From: Littorina saxatilis
Lineage: Eukaryota; Mollusca; Gastropoda; Littorinimorpha; Littorinidae
Assembly (NCBI RefSeq): GCF_037325665.1
Contig: NC_090261.1
Coordinates: 23,186,011 to 23,250,010, forward strand
Direction: 5' to 3'
DNA: 64,000 bases
Below, piece after piece: positions 30,500-42,519 of this stretch (positions within the stretch are counted from its first letter, which is position 1; each line of letters begins with the position of its first letter). Below the pieces are notes generated by a model. That model was not told the DNA's origin, made no database searches, and saw only the letters and a program-made list of their open reading frames with translations. The position numbers and the translations under genes are program-made.

Positions 30500-31332
30500 A
30501 GTGAGTAACAGAACAGGTCGACAAAAGACAGTCAAGTATGTAATGAGCCAATGTGTCAAGTTCTAAATTCTCCTCATACCACTGTCCGCTGGGCAGATTC
30601 ACTTGAACTTGAAGCAGCTTGTCTGGATACATCGTCCTCCCTCAAGATCGTAAAATGCCCAATTAAGTACTTGAGATATCAATGGCCGCCCCCGCTTTCA
30701 GTCTCATGCACTGAGCTAGTCTGATTAAACAGCTTTCTAAAGGTTGCGTCCGTCTATGTGAAACGTGTTTTTCCTTTGTGTTCCACTGCTTGTGACCCAT
30801 TGTTTCGCTATACTGACTCAAAAGTTGAGTCTAAAAGAATGTGTATCCCTTGAACTGAGTTAGGGCTGACATTGTGACTATTGGAAAGACCCGCCATCTT
30901 TGACCGGTCCGTTTCCAATCATGGTCTCCACAATCAAGTAATCTGTGCATGTGTACATGGAGTACAATAAGTGATAACGTCTCATGTGGAACAACTGAAA
31001 ACAACTTACCTTCGAGTTGATTACGATGAATATTTTAGTCCTGAAAGTGTTCACCAAAGTTGAAAACCAAATTTGGGATACACAAAGTCGACCGTGGCCA
31101 TCACCGGAGAACACTGTCGGTTAGTAACGCGTCTTTTTTTGGGAGGGAAAGTTTCGCACTCGCAAATCCATTTAACTCAGCAAATTCCTTGAAACAATAT
31201 GCATTTATGTTATACTCTTTTCGTCTTACACAATCAGTGAACCTCTATGTTTGACCGAACATTAATTGAATAGAATATTACGAAACTAAAAATGCAGGTG
31301 AAAAAACCGAAATGATTGACAAAGTTTCGACG
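30500..31332. other. Host DNA, no gene recognised
   Basis: 30515-30590 is another copy of the GTCGACAAAAGACAGTCAAGT repeat. The rest shows nothing recognisable. Confidence 0.45.
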
Positions 31333-31440
31333 TTGTCTCTCTCTGTCTCTCTCTGACTTTCTCTGTCTCCCTCTCTCCCCTCTGTCTCCCTCTCTGTCTC
31401 TCTCTATCTCTCTCTCTCCCTCTCTGTCTCTGTCTGTCTC

Positions 31441-31534
<94 letters not shown>

Positions 31535-31535
31535 G
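31333..31535. repeat. (CT)n microsatellite
   Basis: Imperfect CT/CTGT tract becoming a pure CT run at its right end. Confidence 0.96.
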
Positions 31536-32175
31536 ACCCCCAGCCCCAATTTTTGGAAGGTTAGAAACTAGAGGACGTACATTTCCGTACAGTCACCATA
31601 AAATCTTCATTATGAATGCAAAAATGTTAACAAAATCGGCAAACCATAAAAGAACATGAAAAAAGGAAAGAGGTGCATTTTAAGGCTGTTGGGTTCTGGC
31701 TCTCAAAATCCGTTCAGCAGAATGAGTTCGCATGTAACTGAAACTATTCTTAAAAGTTACTTGGTGATTTTAAAAGCTTGATAACACAAGTCCCATGATT
31801 TTAGACATGCTACAATGCCTTTAATCGAAGAAAGTTTGCGTTCTTGGCCGAGTCAATGCAGCTGGCTCGAAAATCACCTCCCTTGGACGCGTGACGTCTA
31901 TAGCGGAATCGGCCGGGTGGAACGGCGCTCTCTTTTGCCGTGCAATGGGCGCAATTGGGTAGTCTAGTCATGTCCTCAAGAATACTTCAAAGGTAGGTCA
32001 AGAGAAACTAAGGACGGGGTGCGAGGGTGACTTCTCCCAGGTTGTAACATTTCAAACAATAAATAACGGAGTTCATAACATGTATTCTGCTCCCTTCCTG
32101 CTTTTTCAGGTGTAATTCCCACTTGAACCCTGTTTTAGTTCAACTTATTGGCAGATATATTGTCACGCGCCGAGG
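31536..32175. other. Host DNA, nothing recognised
   Basis: No supported gene or repeat end. Confidence 0.4.
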
Positions 32176-32209
32176 GACACAAACACACACTCACACACAC
32201 ACACACGCA

Positions 32210-32266
<57 letters not shown>

Positions 32267-32344
32267 ACACACATACACACACAGCCACCCACAAACACAC
32301 ATACACAAACTGATGTGACACACACACACACACATAAACTGATG

Positions 32345-32411
<67 letters not shown>

Positions 32412-32448
32412 AACACGTGTACACACACACACACACTAACACGTGTAA

Positions 32449-32504
<56 letters not shown>

Positions 32505-32505
32505 G
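32176..32505. repeat. (CA)n microsatellite cluster
   Basis: About 330 bp of CA repeats, with an (ACGC)n patch and two copies of TAACACGTGTA. Confidence 0.96.
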
Positions 32506-32889
32506 TATAGACAATCACAGAGATTAGGTTCATGTATTCTGCCCCCCTCTCGCCAATTTACAAAATACAACAAGAGGTTTGATGAGCACAGTAGATCAAC
32601 TTTAAACGTACACAATTATATTTTTAGCATTACTTTTCAATTCTCGTTGATGCATTAATGATGCCAGAAAATGTAACCGGACGCATTTGGAACGCCAAAG
32701 CAATTAAATACATTGCGCGGTACATCGGCGCTTAATTTCATAACGTCTGACTGAGTCATTTGTTATTCGGTGATAGTTTCGCACATATCTATCTTCTGTA
32801 TTTGAAAATCTGTTCACCTTACGTAATTTTCAAAGGTACATTTCTTTGATAAACGATACGAAACCGTGCAGGTGAAAAATTGGTAATGA

Positions 32890-33475
32890 CTGACGTAGGA
32901 TTCGTTGTGGATTTCACGTTGAGGGCACGTTGGCGATCAATCAAACCCCAACGTTGTGTGTTTACGTTGAAACTACGTTGTAGGAACGTTTGTTGTATCA
33001 AACTAACTTTTGTTTTTAAATCACGTGAATTTCACGTGAAAATCACGTGAGTATACCAACGTTGTTCGAACACCAGAAAATCACAATAATACAACGTCGA
33101 TTTTACGTTGCTTTTTAAGGTGGAATCCACGTGAAATTTACGTTATGTACCAACGTGTAAAAAACAAAAAAACACAACGGTAACGCAACGTTGCTTTCAC
33201 GTTGTGTTTTTTGGTTGGATCCACGTAAATTTCACGTAATCTTCGCAACATTTGTAAGACACCAAAATGCAACGTGAAATTCACGTAAAATTTACGTTGT
33301 ATTACAACGTCGAAAGAACACCAAAATCTCACAATGACACAACGTTGGTTTTACGTTGCGTTTTTTGGTTGGCTCAACGTAAATTTCACGTAAAGTTCGC
33401 AACGTTGCTAATGACACGAAAAATTCACATTTTCGCAACGTCGTATTTACGTTGTGTGTTTGCTGGGAGTCGTGT
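32890..33475. repeat. ACGT-rich degenerate inverted/tandem repeat
   Basis: About 585 bp dense in CAACGTTG, ACGTAAATTTCACGT and TTTACGTTG words on both strands, with a loose period of roughly 110-140 bp marked by TTTTTTGGTTGG. It ends at GTTTGCTGGG, directly before a LINE. The longer open frame that crosses it has no protein character here. Confidence 0.8.
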
Positions 33476-33506
33476 CCCCGTAAGTAGGCTACCCACAGAC
33501 AGACAG

Positions 33507-34619
33507 ATCTCGGCGGCATTTGACACCATCGACCACGACGTCCTCCTAAAGAGACTACAGTTCACGTTTGGAATTGCCGACAAAGCCTTCCAATGGTTCG
33601 TGTCATATCTCTCTGAACGCTTTCAAAGAGTACAAATAGGTCAAAAAGAATCATCCCCTGTTCCCCTGAAGCACGGAGTACCTCAGGGCTCTGTTCTAGG
33701 CCCGGTTCTGTTTACACTATACACACAGGACCTATCTGACGTCATCTCGAGGCATGGCTGCGAACACCACAAGTATGCCGACGACACCCAAATAGAGGAT
33801 TCTGCTCCCCCCAGTGATTTTCCAAAAGTGGTTAAAAACACTGAGCGCTGCATTGAGTCAGTTAAAGACTGGATGATAGACAATAAACTTAAGCTGAATG
33901 ACTCAAAAACTGAGGTGATGCTGTCAGGCTCAAGGCATGCTTTAAATCAGATTGACTGTACTTCCCTGACAATAGGCGACACTCAGATTGTCTCCCAAAC
34001 CGCTGTTAAGGACCTAGGCGTGTACCTGGACTCTGCTCTGACAATGCAAAAACACATTAGTTTTGTTTGTAAATGTGCCTTTTTTGATTTGCGCAAGATT
34101 TCCTCTGTGAGATCATTCCTGACACTCCAAGCCACTGTTCAACTTGTCTCCTCTCTGATCCTGAGTCGACTTGACTACTGCAACTCATTGCTTGCCGGCC
34201 TCCCCACTGAAGAACTTGATCGCTTACAGAGAGTCCAGAACAGTGCTGCTAGGCTCATTCTGCAGAAGTCTAAGAAAGACCATGTCACTCCCCTACTTAC
34301 CACCCTTCACTGGCTTCCTATGAAGTATAGAATCGAGTACAAGCTGGCTCTGTTAGGGTACCGCTGTTTTGAGAAATCACTTTCCCCCTATTTGTCCCAT
34401 TCGCTCAGTATCTACGAGCCATCCCGTTCTCTCAGATCCTCCTCTGAAAAACTCCTTCGCATCCCCAAAACCAGGACCAAGACCTTTGGTGAAAGAACCT
34501 TTAGGTACCAGATTCCGACCGTCTGGAACTCGCTTCCAAGTTCTATCCGTGACTCCAGCAGCCTTTCCTCCTTCAAAACACAACTCAAAACATACCTGTT
34601 TCGTAAAGCCTTTGCTTAG
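33507..34619 (+). pseudogene. LINE reverse transcriptase, 5'-truncated
   Basis: The readable part starts at SAAFDTIDHDVLL (RT motif A), then GVPQGSVLGPVLF and the catalytic YADDTQ, the thumb (KDLGVYLDS), and the helical C-terminal region characteristic of CR1/L2 (LDYCNSLLAGLP, RLQRVQNSAARLI, LHWLPMKYRIEYKL, FRKAFA end). It stays open to the stop, so it is not old. The endonuclease and N-terminal RT are missing. Codons upstream of 33507 belong to the ACGT-rich repeat and are not part of the gene. Confidence 0.92.
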
Positions 34620-34719
34620 CCTGAGTAGACTCTCCACAACTCTATTCTGTTTTGGAACTCTCTACCCTGTATGTGCTTTATGGTCTATTTGTCAATGGTA
34701 TCTTTGTGCGTGCGCGTGC

Positions 34720-34757
<38 letters not shown>

Positions 34758-34940
34758 ACTTTTAACATTGTACGCTAAGTTTTGCTCAGTGCTTGGGATC
34801 TTGGTGTATGCTTTGTATGCTTGTTGATTTGTGCTAGTTTATTCTATAATGAATTTGTAAAGCGCCTGGAGCCAATTGATGGGACTCGCGCTATAGAAAA
34901 GTTATTTATTATTATTATCATTATTATTATTATTATTGTT
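33507..34940 (+). mobile_element. 5'-truncated CR1/L2-like LINE
   Basis: It begins inside the reverse transcriptase domain and ends with a structured tail (AAAGCGCCTGGAGCCAATTG ... GCGCTATAGAAAAG) and a (TTA)n run, as in L2/CR1-type elements. A GT tract lies in the 3' untranslated region at about 34717-34755. Confidence 0.9.
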
Positions 34941-35232
34941 ATCTAGCGTCTCCCACTCTTGCACCGTGTCTATGCTTACTGTGTGTGTGTATGTGTGACC
35001 ATAGGAAGGGATATCTATGGTGTGACGGAGTGATTGAGTTTGTGTTACTGTTTGTCGATTTCTGACGGGAGCCTTGAAGGCTTCGCCTCTTGTTTAATAT
35101 CTCTCTTTCCTTTATGGTTGTGCTTGCGATTCATGCGGTGTGTGTGTGTGTGTGTGTGTGTGTGTACACTTGTGTTCGTGAACGCTACTGCGTGCTTTGA
35201 CATTGGAGTCAGTTTCAGAATAGGCCAATCGA

Positions 35233-35234
<2 letters not shown>
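34941..35234. other. Host DNA with short GT run
   Basis: Contains (GT)n at about 35139-35164. Nothing else seen. Confidence 0.5.
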
Positions 35235-35307
<73 letters not shown>

Positions 35308-35375
35308 GAAACAAGCACACACACACACACACCCAAACACACACACACACAAAGAAACAAACACACACAAAGAAA

Positions 35376-35435
<60 letters not shown>
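35235..35435. repeat. (CA)n microsatellite
   Basis: About 200 bp of CA repeats with AAAGAAACAA interruptions. Confidence 0.97.
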
Positions 35436-35438
<3 letters not shown>

Positions 35439-36964
35439 CGTAAGAAAGCTTGACAAAGAAATAAGTCAACAAGTTTATTGTCACACTTTGGTAGTTATAT
35501 TCTGACGAACATTGATTCCATTTTTGTCAACATCACAACATGGTCAAGAACACCATCAGGTCTCCTCACGTAAGGTCACGAAAAACAACAACATTTTATC
35601 CCCTCATAAAAATTGTACAACACCACTTACAGCAATCATACACCCACTTTCATGCACGAACATTCATAAATATTTTGTATATTTTTTGTTTTCGCATAAA
35701 GCATTTTCGTTAGACTTAGCAGCTCATTCACATATTTATACCAATAAATATACACATATCTCTACTAGACGTCATAATCCAAAGTAAGTATAGTGTGTGT
35801 GTTTGTGTGTGTTGGGGGGGGGGGGGGGGCAAAAAAAGCGTAGGTTGGGGTGGGGGTGAGGGAGAGGGTCAGGTCTGCGTTCATTGACAAGTTGATAGTT
35901 TGAAAGTAATTTTTGTTAAACAGGCGAGTTTCACAATCGAACCAGAAACAGAAAATGAAACATACCACCCAGGAACATTCCGCTATGTACCGGAAATACA
36001 AACCGGAAAATGTGTGCTTGTTCCTATCGACATGAAAGAGAAATGGGGAACAAAAACCGCTCTTTCTGTTCAAGTGTGAAACACTTCAAGCTTTCGAAGA
36101 CTGCAAAGAAACACTTTACTTTTGAAGATTTCGACGAATTCTACATTGACACCATGCCAAAATTAACCGGTAAAAATACTGTAAAAATGTTGTTCCAAAC
36201 ACACAAAATTACTACAATCGTATCTTCCGCTTTGCTCCTCTCGCAGGCGCATGAAACATTTCACTTTTGACAACTCTATAAAGCTCAAATTGAACAGAAA
36301 AGCCGCCGAACTGGCGCACAAAAAAAAGCAAAGCCTGTGTTCATTGATCCCAAGCTACATCACAATCAAAACCAGAAGAAAACACAGAGTATAAATAACC
36401 GATCCCTAAACATACTTGCAATGTTCTCATTTACACACAAGAGACCAATAACGCAGGAAGTTACATGGGAAGTGATACATGCGTACAGATATTCCAAAAG
36501 TAGAGAACTGGAAAAATACAAAATGCTTACACAATCTGAGAGTACGAACAGACTTCACAAAAAGAATTCAGGACGGGGGTAGGAGTCGAGTGTTGGGTGT
36601 TACGAGACAACAGGATAAAGCACATCAACGTGGTGGATAGGGTGATGCGGGGTGGGGGGGGGGGGGGGGGGCACCTTATCATTAGCAGACGGATTTTATC
36701 CACATAGCTTTTCGTCTCAGCAAATATGTACGAATAAAAAAAAGCAATTAATCAATCAATAACGTTCCTCTTTGACATTCACAACGGCATACTAAATAAA
36801 GAATTATACAGCTAAGCACAAATGTGATCATTAACAAATACCAAGCTATAACAAAATATCGCGCCCGTCATTTAATAAGCATTGTTTCAACGGAAACAGG
36901 TGTGTAAATGTAGCCAGTGAAATCAACCGGTACTTTCTCAAAGCAATTTTGCATGAAACTGACT
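35436..36964. other. Host DNA, no gene recognised
   Basis: Contains G tracts at about 35813-35829 and 36653-36671. No domain-bearing frame. Confidence 0.45.
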
Positions 36965-37310
36965 TTCTTTATTTGGTGTTTAACGTCGTTTTCAACCACG
37001 AAGGTTATATCGCGACGGGGAAAGGGGGGAGATGGGATAGAGCCACTTGTCAATTGTTTCTTGTTCACAAAAGCACTAATCAAAAATTTGCTCCAGGGGC
37101 TTGCAACGTTACTGGGAGAATGCAAGTTTCCAGTACAAAGGACTTAACATTTCTTACATACTGCTTGACTAAAATCTTTACAAAAATTGACTATATTCTA
37201 TACAAGAAACACTTAACAAGGGTAAAAGGAGAAACAGAATCCGTTAGTCGCCTCTTACGACATGCTGGGGAGCATCGGGTAAATTCTTCCCCCTAACCCG
37301 CGGGGGGTAT
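36965..37310 (+). repeat. Gastropod interspersed repeat (SINE-like)
   Basis: It runs from TTTATTTGGTGTTTAACGTC to GACATGCTGGGGAGCATCGG and CCCTAACCCGCGG. The middle (CCACTTGTCAA ... GCACTAA ... TTTCCAGTA) matches 42024-42300, so both belong to one family. Confidence 0.7.
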
Positions 37311-37344
37311 GAAACTGACTGAGAACATCACATGAAACTGACAA

Positions 37345-37440
37345 ATATCGCACGAAATTGACTACTTGTCGCAAAAAATTGACTACCTGTCGCAAAAATA
37401 AATGACTACTTGTCGCACGAAATTGACTACTTGTTGCATG
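37345..37440 (+). repeat. ~25-bp tandem repeat
   Basis: Four imperfect units of CGCACGAAATTGACTACTTG. Confidence 0.85.
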
Positions 37441-37557
37441 GAACTTATAAACGGCACAAAACTATGAACGCAATGGTAATAACATTGACTTACTCCTTAT
37501 CAGTCTTCATCACAGACACACGATTCTAGACACTACGCCATACATAATTCTGACGCT

Positions 37558-38119
37558 TAAAGGCACAGTTCTTCCTGTGTCAACAATTTCGGCTAAGGCC
37601 AAAAAAAAAAATTGTCTGTTTCTGGTAACATGGCTAAAAAAAATAGGGTCGGTAGGTAGGGATTTTTATTTTTTTTCCCCCAAATGTAGACCAATAAAAC
37701 TAACTTTAAAAATCGCGCAAAGAGACTGGATTCACTATACATAGAGACAAGACACTCAACACATTTACAAATCGTCAGCGGACTTTCGTTTTCACATGTT
37801 TTTGTTGTTCATTTTCTCACCCTGTCCTTTACCACCCCCCCCCCCCCAAAAAAAATTAAAAAAAATTGAGTTTGGAAAAAAAAAGTTTAGGGTCGGCGCC
37901 GAAATTTAGGGTCGGTCGGGTGACCAGAAACAGACAATTTTTTTTTGTTGGCCTAATCGTAATCAGATCTGCCCAGGCTTTTACACGGGATAAGGCCAAA
38001 CCTCCACTTGCACTCATACCAAAAATCAACATCATAGACCTCTCCATTCTGCGCAGAGTGGGAACTTGTGGATGAATTATTTTGGTACATTACTGACACA
38101 AGGAAGAACTATGCCTTTA
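37558..38119. mobile_element. MITE with ~30-bp inverted ends, carrying a second MITE
   Basis: The left end TAAAGGCACAGTTCTTCCTG and the right end (reverse complement TAAAGGCATAGTTCTTCCTT) are inverted repeats. The flanks suggest a TTAA-like target but are not exact. It has no coding part. An inner element occupies 37597-37953. Confidence 0.75.
37597..37953. mobile_element. PIF/Harbinger-like MITE, nested
   Basis: Inverted ends of about 31 bp start GGCCAAAAAAA and run through TTGTCTGTTTCTGG. TAA flanks both sides (37594-37596 and 37954-37956), the 3-bp target duplication expected of PIF/Harbinger elements. It is 357 bp long and non-coding. Confidence 0.8.
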
Positions 38120-38621
38120 TAAGGACATGTGCAGGGATAACGATGTTCGAATTGAATGCACCTGACCGAATTCAATAGTAGATCTCCCCAATATCCTAGT
38201 TTAATATATAACAAAAAAATCTTCCTGGTCGAATTCTTCTTCCTAAAAATAGCAAAACCGTGTGCGCTGATCGTATTACATGTCTAACGGGTTCTATTTT
38301 GTTCGCTGCTTAAAGCCACGACTCGTATTCGGTGTGAAATACTAATAGATCGCCACATGATAAATAAACTCGCATGCAGGCTGTGGGGTTGGTGGAATTA
38401 CTCGGCTATTTCTTCCTGATGTATTCAAATATCCTCATACGCTCACGTCGACTCAGAAAAACGCGAATTTAGACGATCCCCAAAATACTAAATTAAATAA
38501 GCAGAGGCCATAAGCATAAGCCAGGCTATAAAAAACACACACCTGTCTGGGCTATTTCCACTAAAGCCACGCAGCACGGCGTAACAATATCATGTTTCGA
38601 CTGGGACTGACCAGCTTTCGC

Positions 38622-38975
38622 ATTCGGCCTGGTTGATCTCGTGTAAACTCCACACTGTGTACCCTCCCCTCCCTTCCTAAGAACTCATGATCGATCTTTG
38701 GTACTTTGCATTCATGGGGTCAAATTCGTTCATGAAAATTAGTATCTTAACTTAGAAATTTGCTTCATCGCAAAATCCTTTCCTCCTCATTCAAGAGACG
38801 AAACCACTCGGTGCACGTTCTCGAAGGAATCGAATATTGGGGTAAATACTATCGAATTTCTCCAAGAATTTGCATCACTTGAAAGAAACTGACATGCTTT
38901 TTTTCCCTCAAATAAGTGCACCTCTTTAGTTTGACGGGGAAGCAACATTTTAGTGTGGGAAATATATCGAATGCG
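38622..38975 (+). repeat. Dispersed repeat pair, copy 2
   Basis: Partner of 30083-30435, same orientation, with shared AAACTGACATGCTTTTT and AACTTAGAAATTTG. Confidence 0.8.
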
Positions 38976-41525
38976 AAAACTAGGCCCAGGCGCAACATGA
39001 GATAGCTACAACGACATGAAATTTACCTCAACGGTCTCGGTGATCTGTCGTTTACCCCAAATAGATTCCAGGCTCACGTCCTGGTCGTTAATTCTCTAAC
39101 CCGTCGTTATGAATACCAATGAGAACCATAGTGTAATATAAATTATATCACACCCCAAAGAACACAAAGAGGCTGTTGGGCAGCAGATAAAATATTGTGG
39201 GTCTCCCAAACAAAAATATTGTGGGTCTCCCAAACAAACAATAGCAATAATTCTGTCAAATATGCAAATGATGGGTTGGGTGTGATTTGTTTTGGTTTTT
39301 GCAAAGGCACGGAAAGACTGATGACACTAGTGCGCGAAACGTTTCTTAATATTATGTATGAAATCTTTCATGAAAGCTCTCGTAAATGTGAATTCTTGAT
39401 TGAAATTAGACTGATTCATGGATGAATTGATTGACTGATTCATGCGTTGGCTGATCGACCAAGTAATTAACTGGTTGGATACAGTCGTCTTGAAGTTCAA
39501 ACAAAGGTTTCAGAGTACCAACCTACTATTAGTAAAGATTCCAAAACGAGGGATTCTCGTACACATGCGGGTGGAGAGCCGACTGTTCAACAGTATGCTG
39601 ACTGAATGTGGGCCTCAGGCAAAGATATGTTACTGCTATGCTAACATAGCGGAGCAGTAGAATATGTTTACTTCGGGAGCAAGCCTATAATTATACCTAC
39701 AGGCAACCAGTGAAAGGTGTGTGCCAGCAACACTGACAGAACAACGGAAACACATGGCTCAGGGTAGCGGTCTCACCATCGCTCACTGTCAGATAAGGAC
39801 GGGTTGCAACGTCCAGGCTATCTCTCTACCAAGGTCAATGAACCGGCCTTTCACGCTAGATCAATCATTATATTGTCCCGTCTAGCCCTTGCCCTCTCTC
39901 TGTTCAGTTTCACGTGCGAGATCTCATGCACTGTCACCACTACACTGACAGAATGCTTGTGGGGTCTGCTTTGAATGAATGAGGACTAGTAAGTCGTCTG
40001 TAGAAGAAAGTAATATTATCATAACTAAAAGCTGTGCTTGTCGGTTTCTTCACCTTTCTTCAAAATAACAATCGTAAAGTAAAAAGAAAAGAAAACCAGA
40101 ATAGTAAAAAAAAAGTAAATTACAATAAAATCAATAAATAAAGTTAAACTAATGTAGTTGAAGCAGCGTTAAGCAGTTACTCTGTACTGTTCGCGCATTT
40201 TTGTCAAACGTCAGGAAAACTTCCACACAATGTTCATCTAAAGATAACAAGAAAAAAAAACCCAGTACAACGACAAATTGCAATTTCAAGACACATAGCA
40301 ACAGCCACATGGTGATATTTTGAAGAACGGTTGCCTTGGAAACAGATCAACGACTCTACATGGCCAATGTTCCACCGTACAGGTAATTGCATTCTTAAGA
40401 AAGAAACATGGCACGATACACGGAATATTCCATAATAACAGAAACCAGGCATTTGAATGTAGTAAATTTGCACTTTGAAGTAACAAACAATCAAACAAAC
40501 AAACAACGAGTGGATACAGCGATCTGGCAGTACAGCACTTTCAACCCCTTTTCCATAACCATCCATGCAGCTATAAGCACACTTTTATTTGATTGTACAT
40601 CCATGGCAATATGAACAAATACTCCACTCACTAACTGCGCTGTTTAAACTCAGAGAACGTTCCTCGTATATAACCGGTTGCAATCTTAGTTTCATTGACT
40701 TAAGTCATTCTCACGACCCATTGTCTTCAACTATGAACTGTTAATACTTCCACTGTCACAGCCACTTTGTGAGTGACAACTTGAACTTTCAAGTTTTATT
40801 CATGTTCAATATCTCCCTCAGTGTGGACACTCGTTCCAAATCTCAAATATATATATCACGCTCTGAATGTGGTCCCGTCTTTCAGCGTAGTTCCAATACT
40901 GTCTTAAAGTCAGTTCTTGTGTTCGTCGAATCTTTTGTGTCGTGCTTTCATCACTCTTTTTCACATTCCGTAAATGAGCAAAGTCTTTCACTTCATCACT
41001 CTTTCTCCACTTTCTGTAAAGTCAGCACAATCTGGCCACTTGCTATTCGATTGTCTTTTGGGTGAAAGATATATATATATAGACTGCACAGTCAAACGTC
41101 TCTCACTTTAACCGTTTGTTTGCACTTCTCCGTTGCGTATACGCTCATATTGACATTAACAGCCAATTTTTCACACTGTGACGAAAGTGTCAAGGTATCC
41201 ATATCCTTTTGTCGGTAGACAGTGTAAATAGCCAGTACCATATGTGGAAACAATGACATATGAAGGACAAGACAGTCATTTTGATCTCTCTCATCAGTGG
41301 TCTACATCACTGTAGTTTTAATGATCACTAGTCCAATCAACCTTGCTCACAAATACATACTCCGACTGAAGTGTACAGTCTTCCACTCACACTCCATTTC
41401 TGTTGAAGTCTCAAAAAACAATGCCAATGTCTTCAGTTCCACGTTCACACAAAAAGAAAGTGTTGCGTTAGAATACTTTCTTGAGAAGTCAGGAATGCTC
41501 GTTGACAATCCCGAGGCACACAAAT
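38976..41525. other. Host DNA, no gene recognised
   Basis: Apart from the 39191 duplication, nothing with protein, RNA or transposon character was found. Confidence 0.4.
39191..39240 (+). repeat. 26-bp direct duplication
   Basis: AAATATTGTGGGTCTCCCAA occurs twice head to tail. Confidence 0.9.
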
Positions 41526-41690
41526 CTTAGCAAAGTATTGTCAACAACTTCCAGACCAATTTTGACATAGTTCATTTTAATGCCAAACTGCTACGTTTCC
41601 TCACTTTGTAATGTCAACAACTTTCAGACTATTTTTGAGATAGTTCATTTTTATACCAAGGCGTTTCGTTTTCCCACTTTAGTTCAGACA
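41526..41690 (+). repeat. ~80-bp tandem duplication
   Basis: Two units share GTCAACAACTT, CAGAC, ATTTTTGA and ATAGTTCATTTT. Confidence 0.8.
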
Positions 41691-41838
41691 GTCAGCTGAT
41701 CACACGAACTGACGTTCTGGTTCTGACTCCACAGGCAAAATAAGTTGCGGGCAGAAGTTTTGGTCACCAAACTCAATGTTTGTACAAATGAACGAACAAA
41801 AGACAAGAGTAAATAATCAAGTTCACTTGAATAGTACA

Positions 41839-41964
41839 AGTAACCCCATTATTAACTAACAGGTAACCCCATTATTAACTAACAGGTAACCCCATTATTA
41901 ACTAACAGGTAACCCCATTATTAACTAACAGGTAACCCCATTATTAACTAACAGGTAACCCCAT
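41839..41964 (+). repeat. 23-bp tandem repeat, about 5.5 units
   Basis: Near-perfect units of AGGTAACCCCATTATTAACT plus AAC. The last unit diverges. Confidence 0.97.
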
Positions 41965-42023
41965 CGTGAACAACTCCCGCAGAAAATGCGAACTGCCGTT
42001 GGCGCCTATATATATAAGGCAGG

Positions 42024-42300
42024 GATTTGTTTGTTTGTTTGTTTATTTGTTGCTTAACGTCCAGCCGACTACGCAGAGCCATATCAGGACGAGGAAGGGG
42101 GGATGAAGGGGGCCACTTGTCAAGCGATTCCTGTTTACAAATGCACTAACCCATTACTTGTGTCCCAGCAGGCTTTAGTAAAACTAAATTAATACCTACT
42201 GGAAGATTACCAGTTTCCAGTATGTTAAAATAGGCTTAACCTATCTACTGCTGGACTTACATCAGAACACTAACAGATTAAACTATACATGAATCGCGAG
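42024..42300 (-). repeat. SINE-like repeat with (TTTG)n tail
   Basis: The end TTTGTTTGTTTATTTG, then CTTAACGTCCAGCCGAC and CATATCAGGACG, is shared with the tRNA-derived SINE at 62886. The inner part is shared with 36965-37310. Confidence 0.65.
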
Positions 42301-42519
42301 ACAAGCGGCAAGAGAAGAGATTTTTGGAAAAAATACAGGTGAATGAGCAAGAAGGCAGAAAAAAGAAAAGAATTCATGAAGAAAAAGAGAGCATGACAGG
42401 AAAGAGGAACCAAAAATCTACCTAACAGCAAACTAGAAAGCTCCTGCGGTTCCAAAAACAGGAGGGGCTTTTAATTTCATAACCGCAGTGCCCCACTGCG
42501 GGAGGCAGGGATTTAATGG

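Noticed and set aside
33267-33506. N-terminal extension of the LINE reverse transcriptase frame
   Set aside because: These codons come from the ACGT-rich repeat and have no reverse-transcriptase character.
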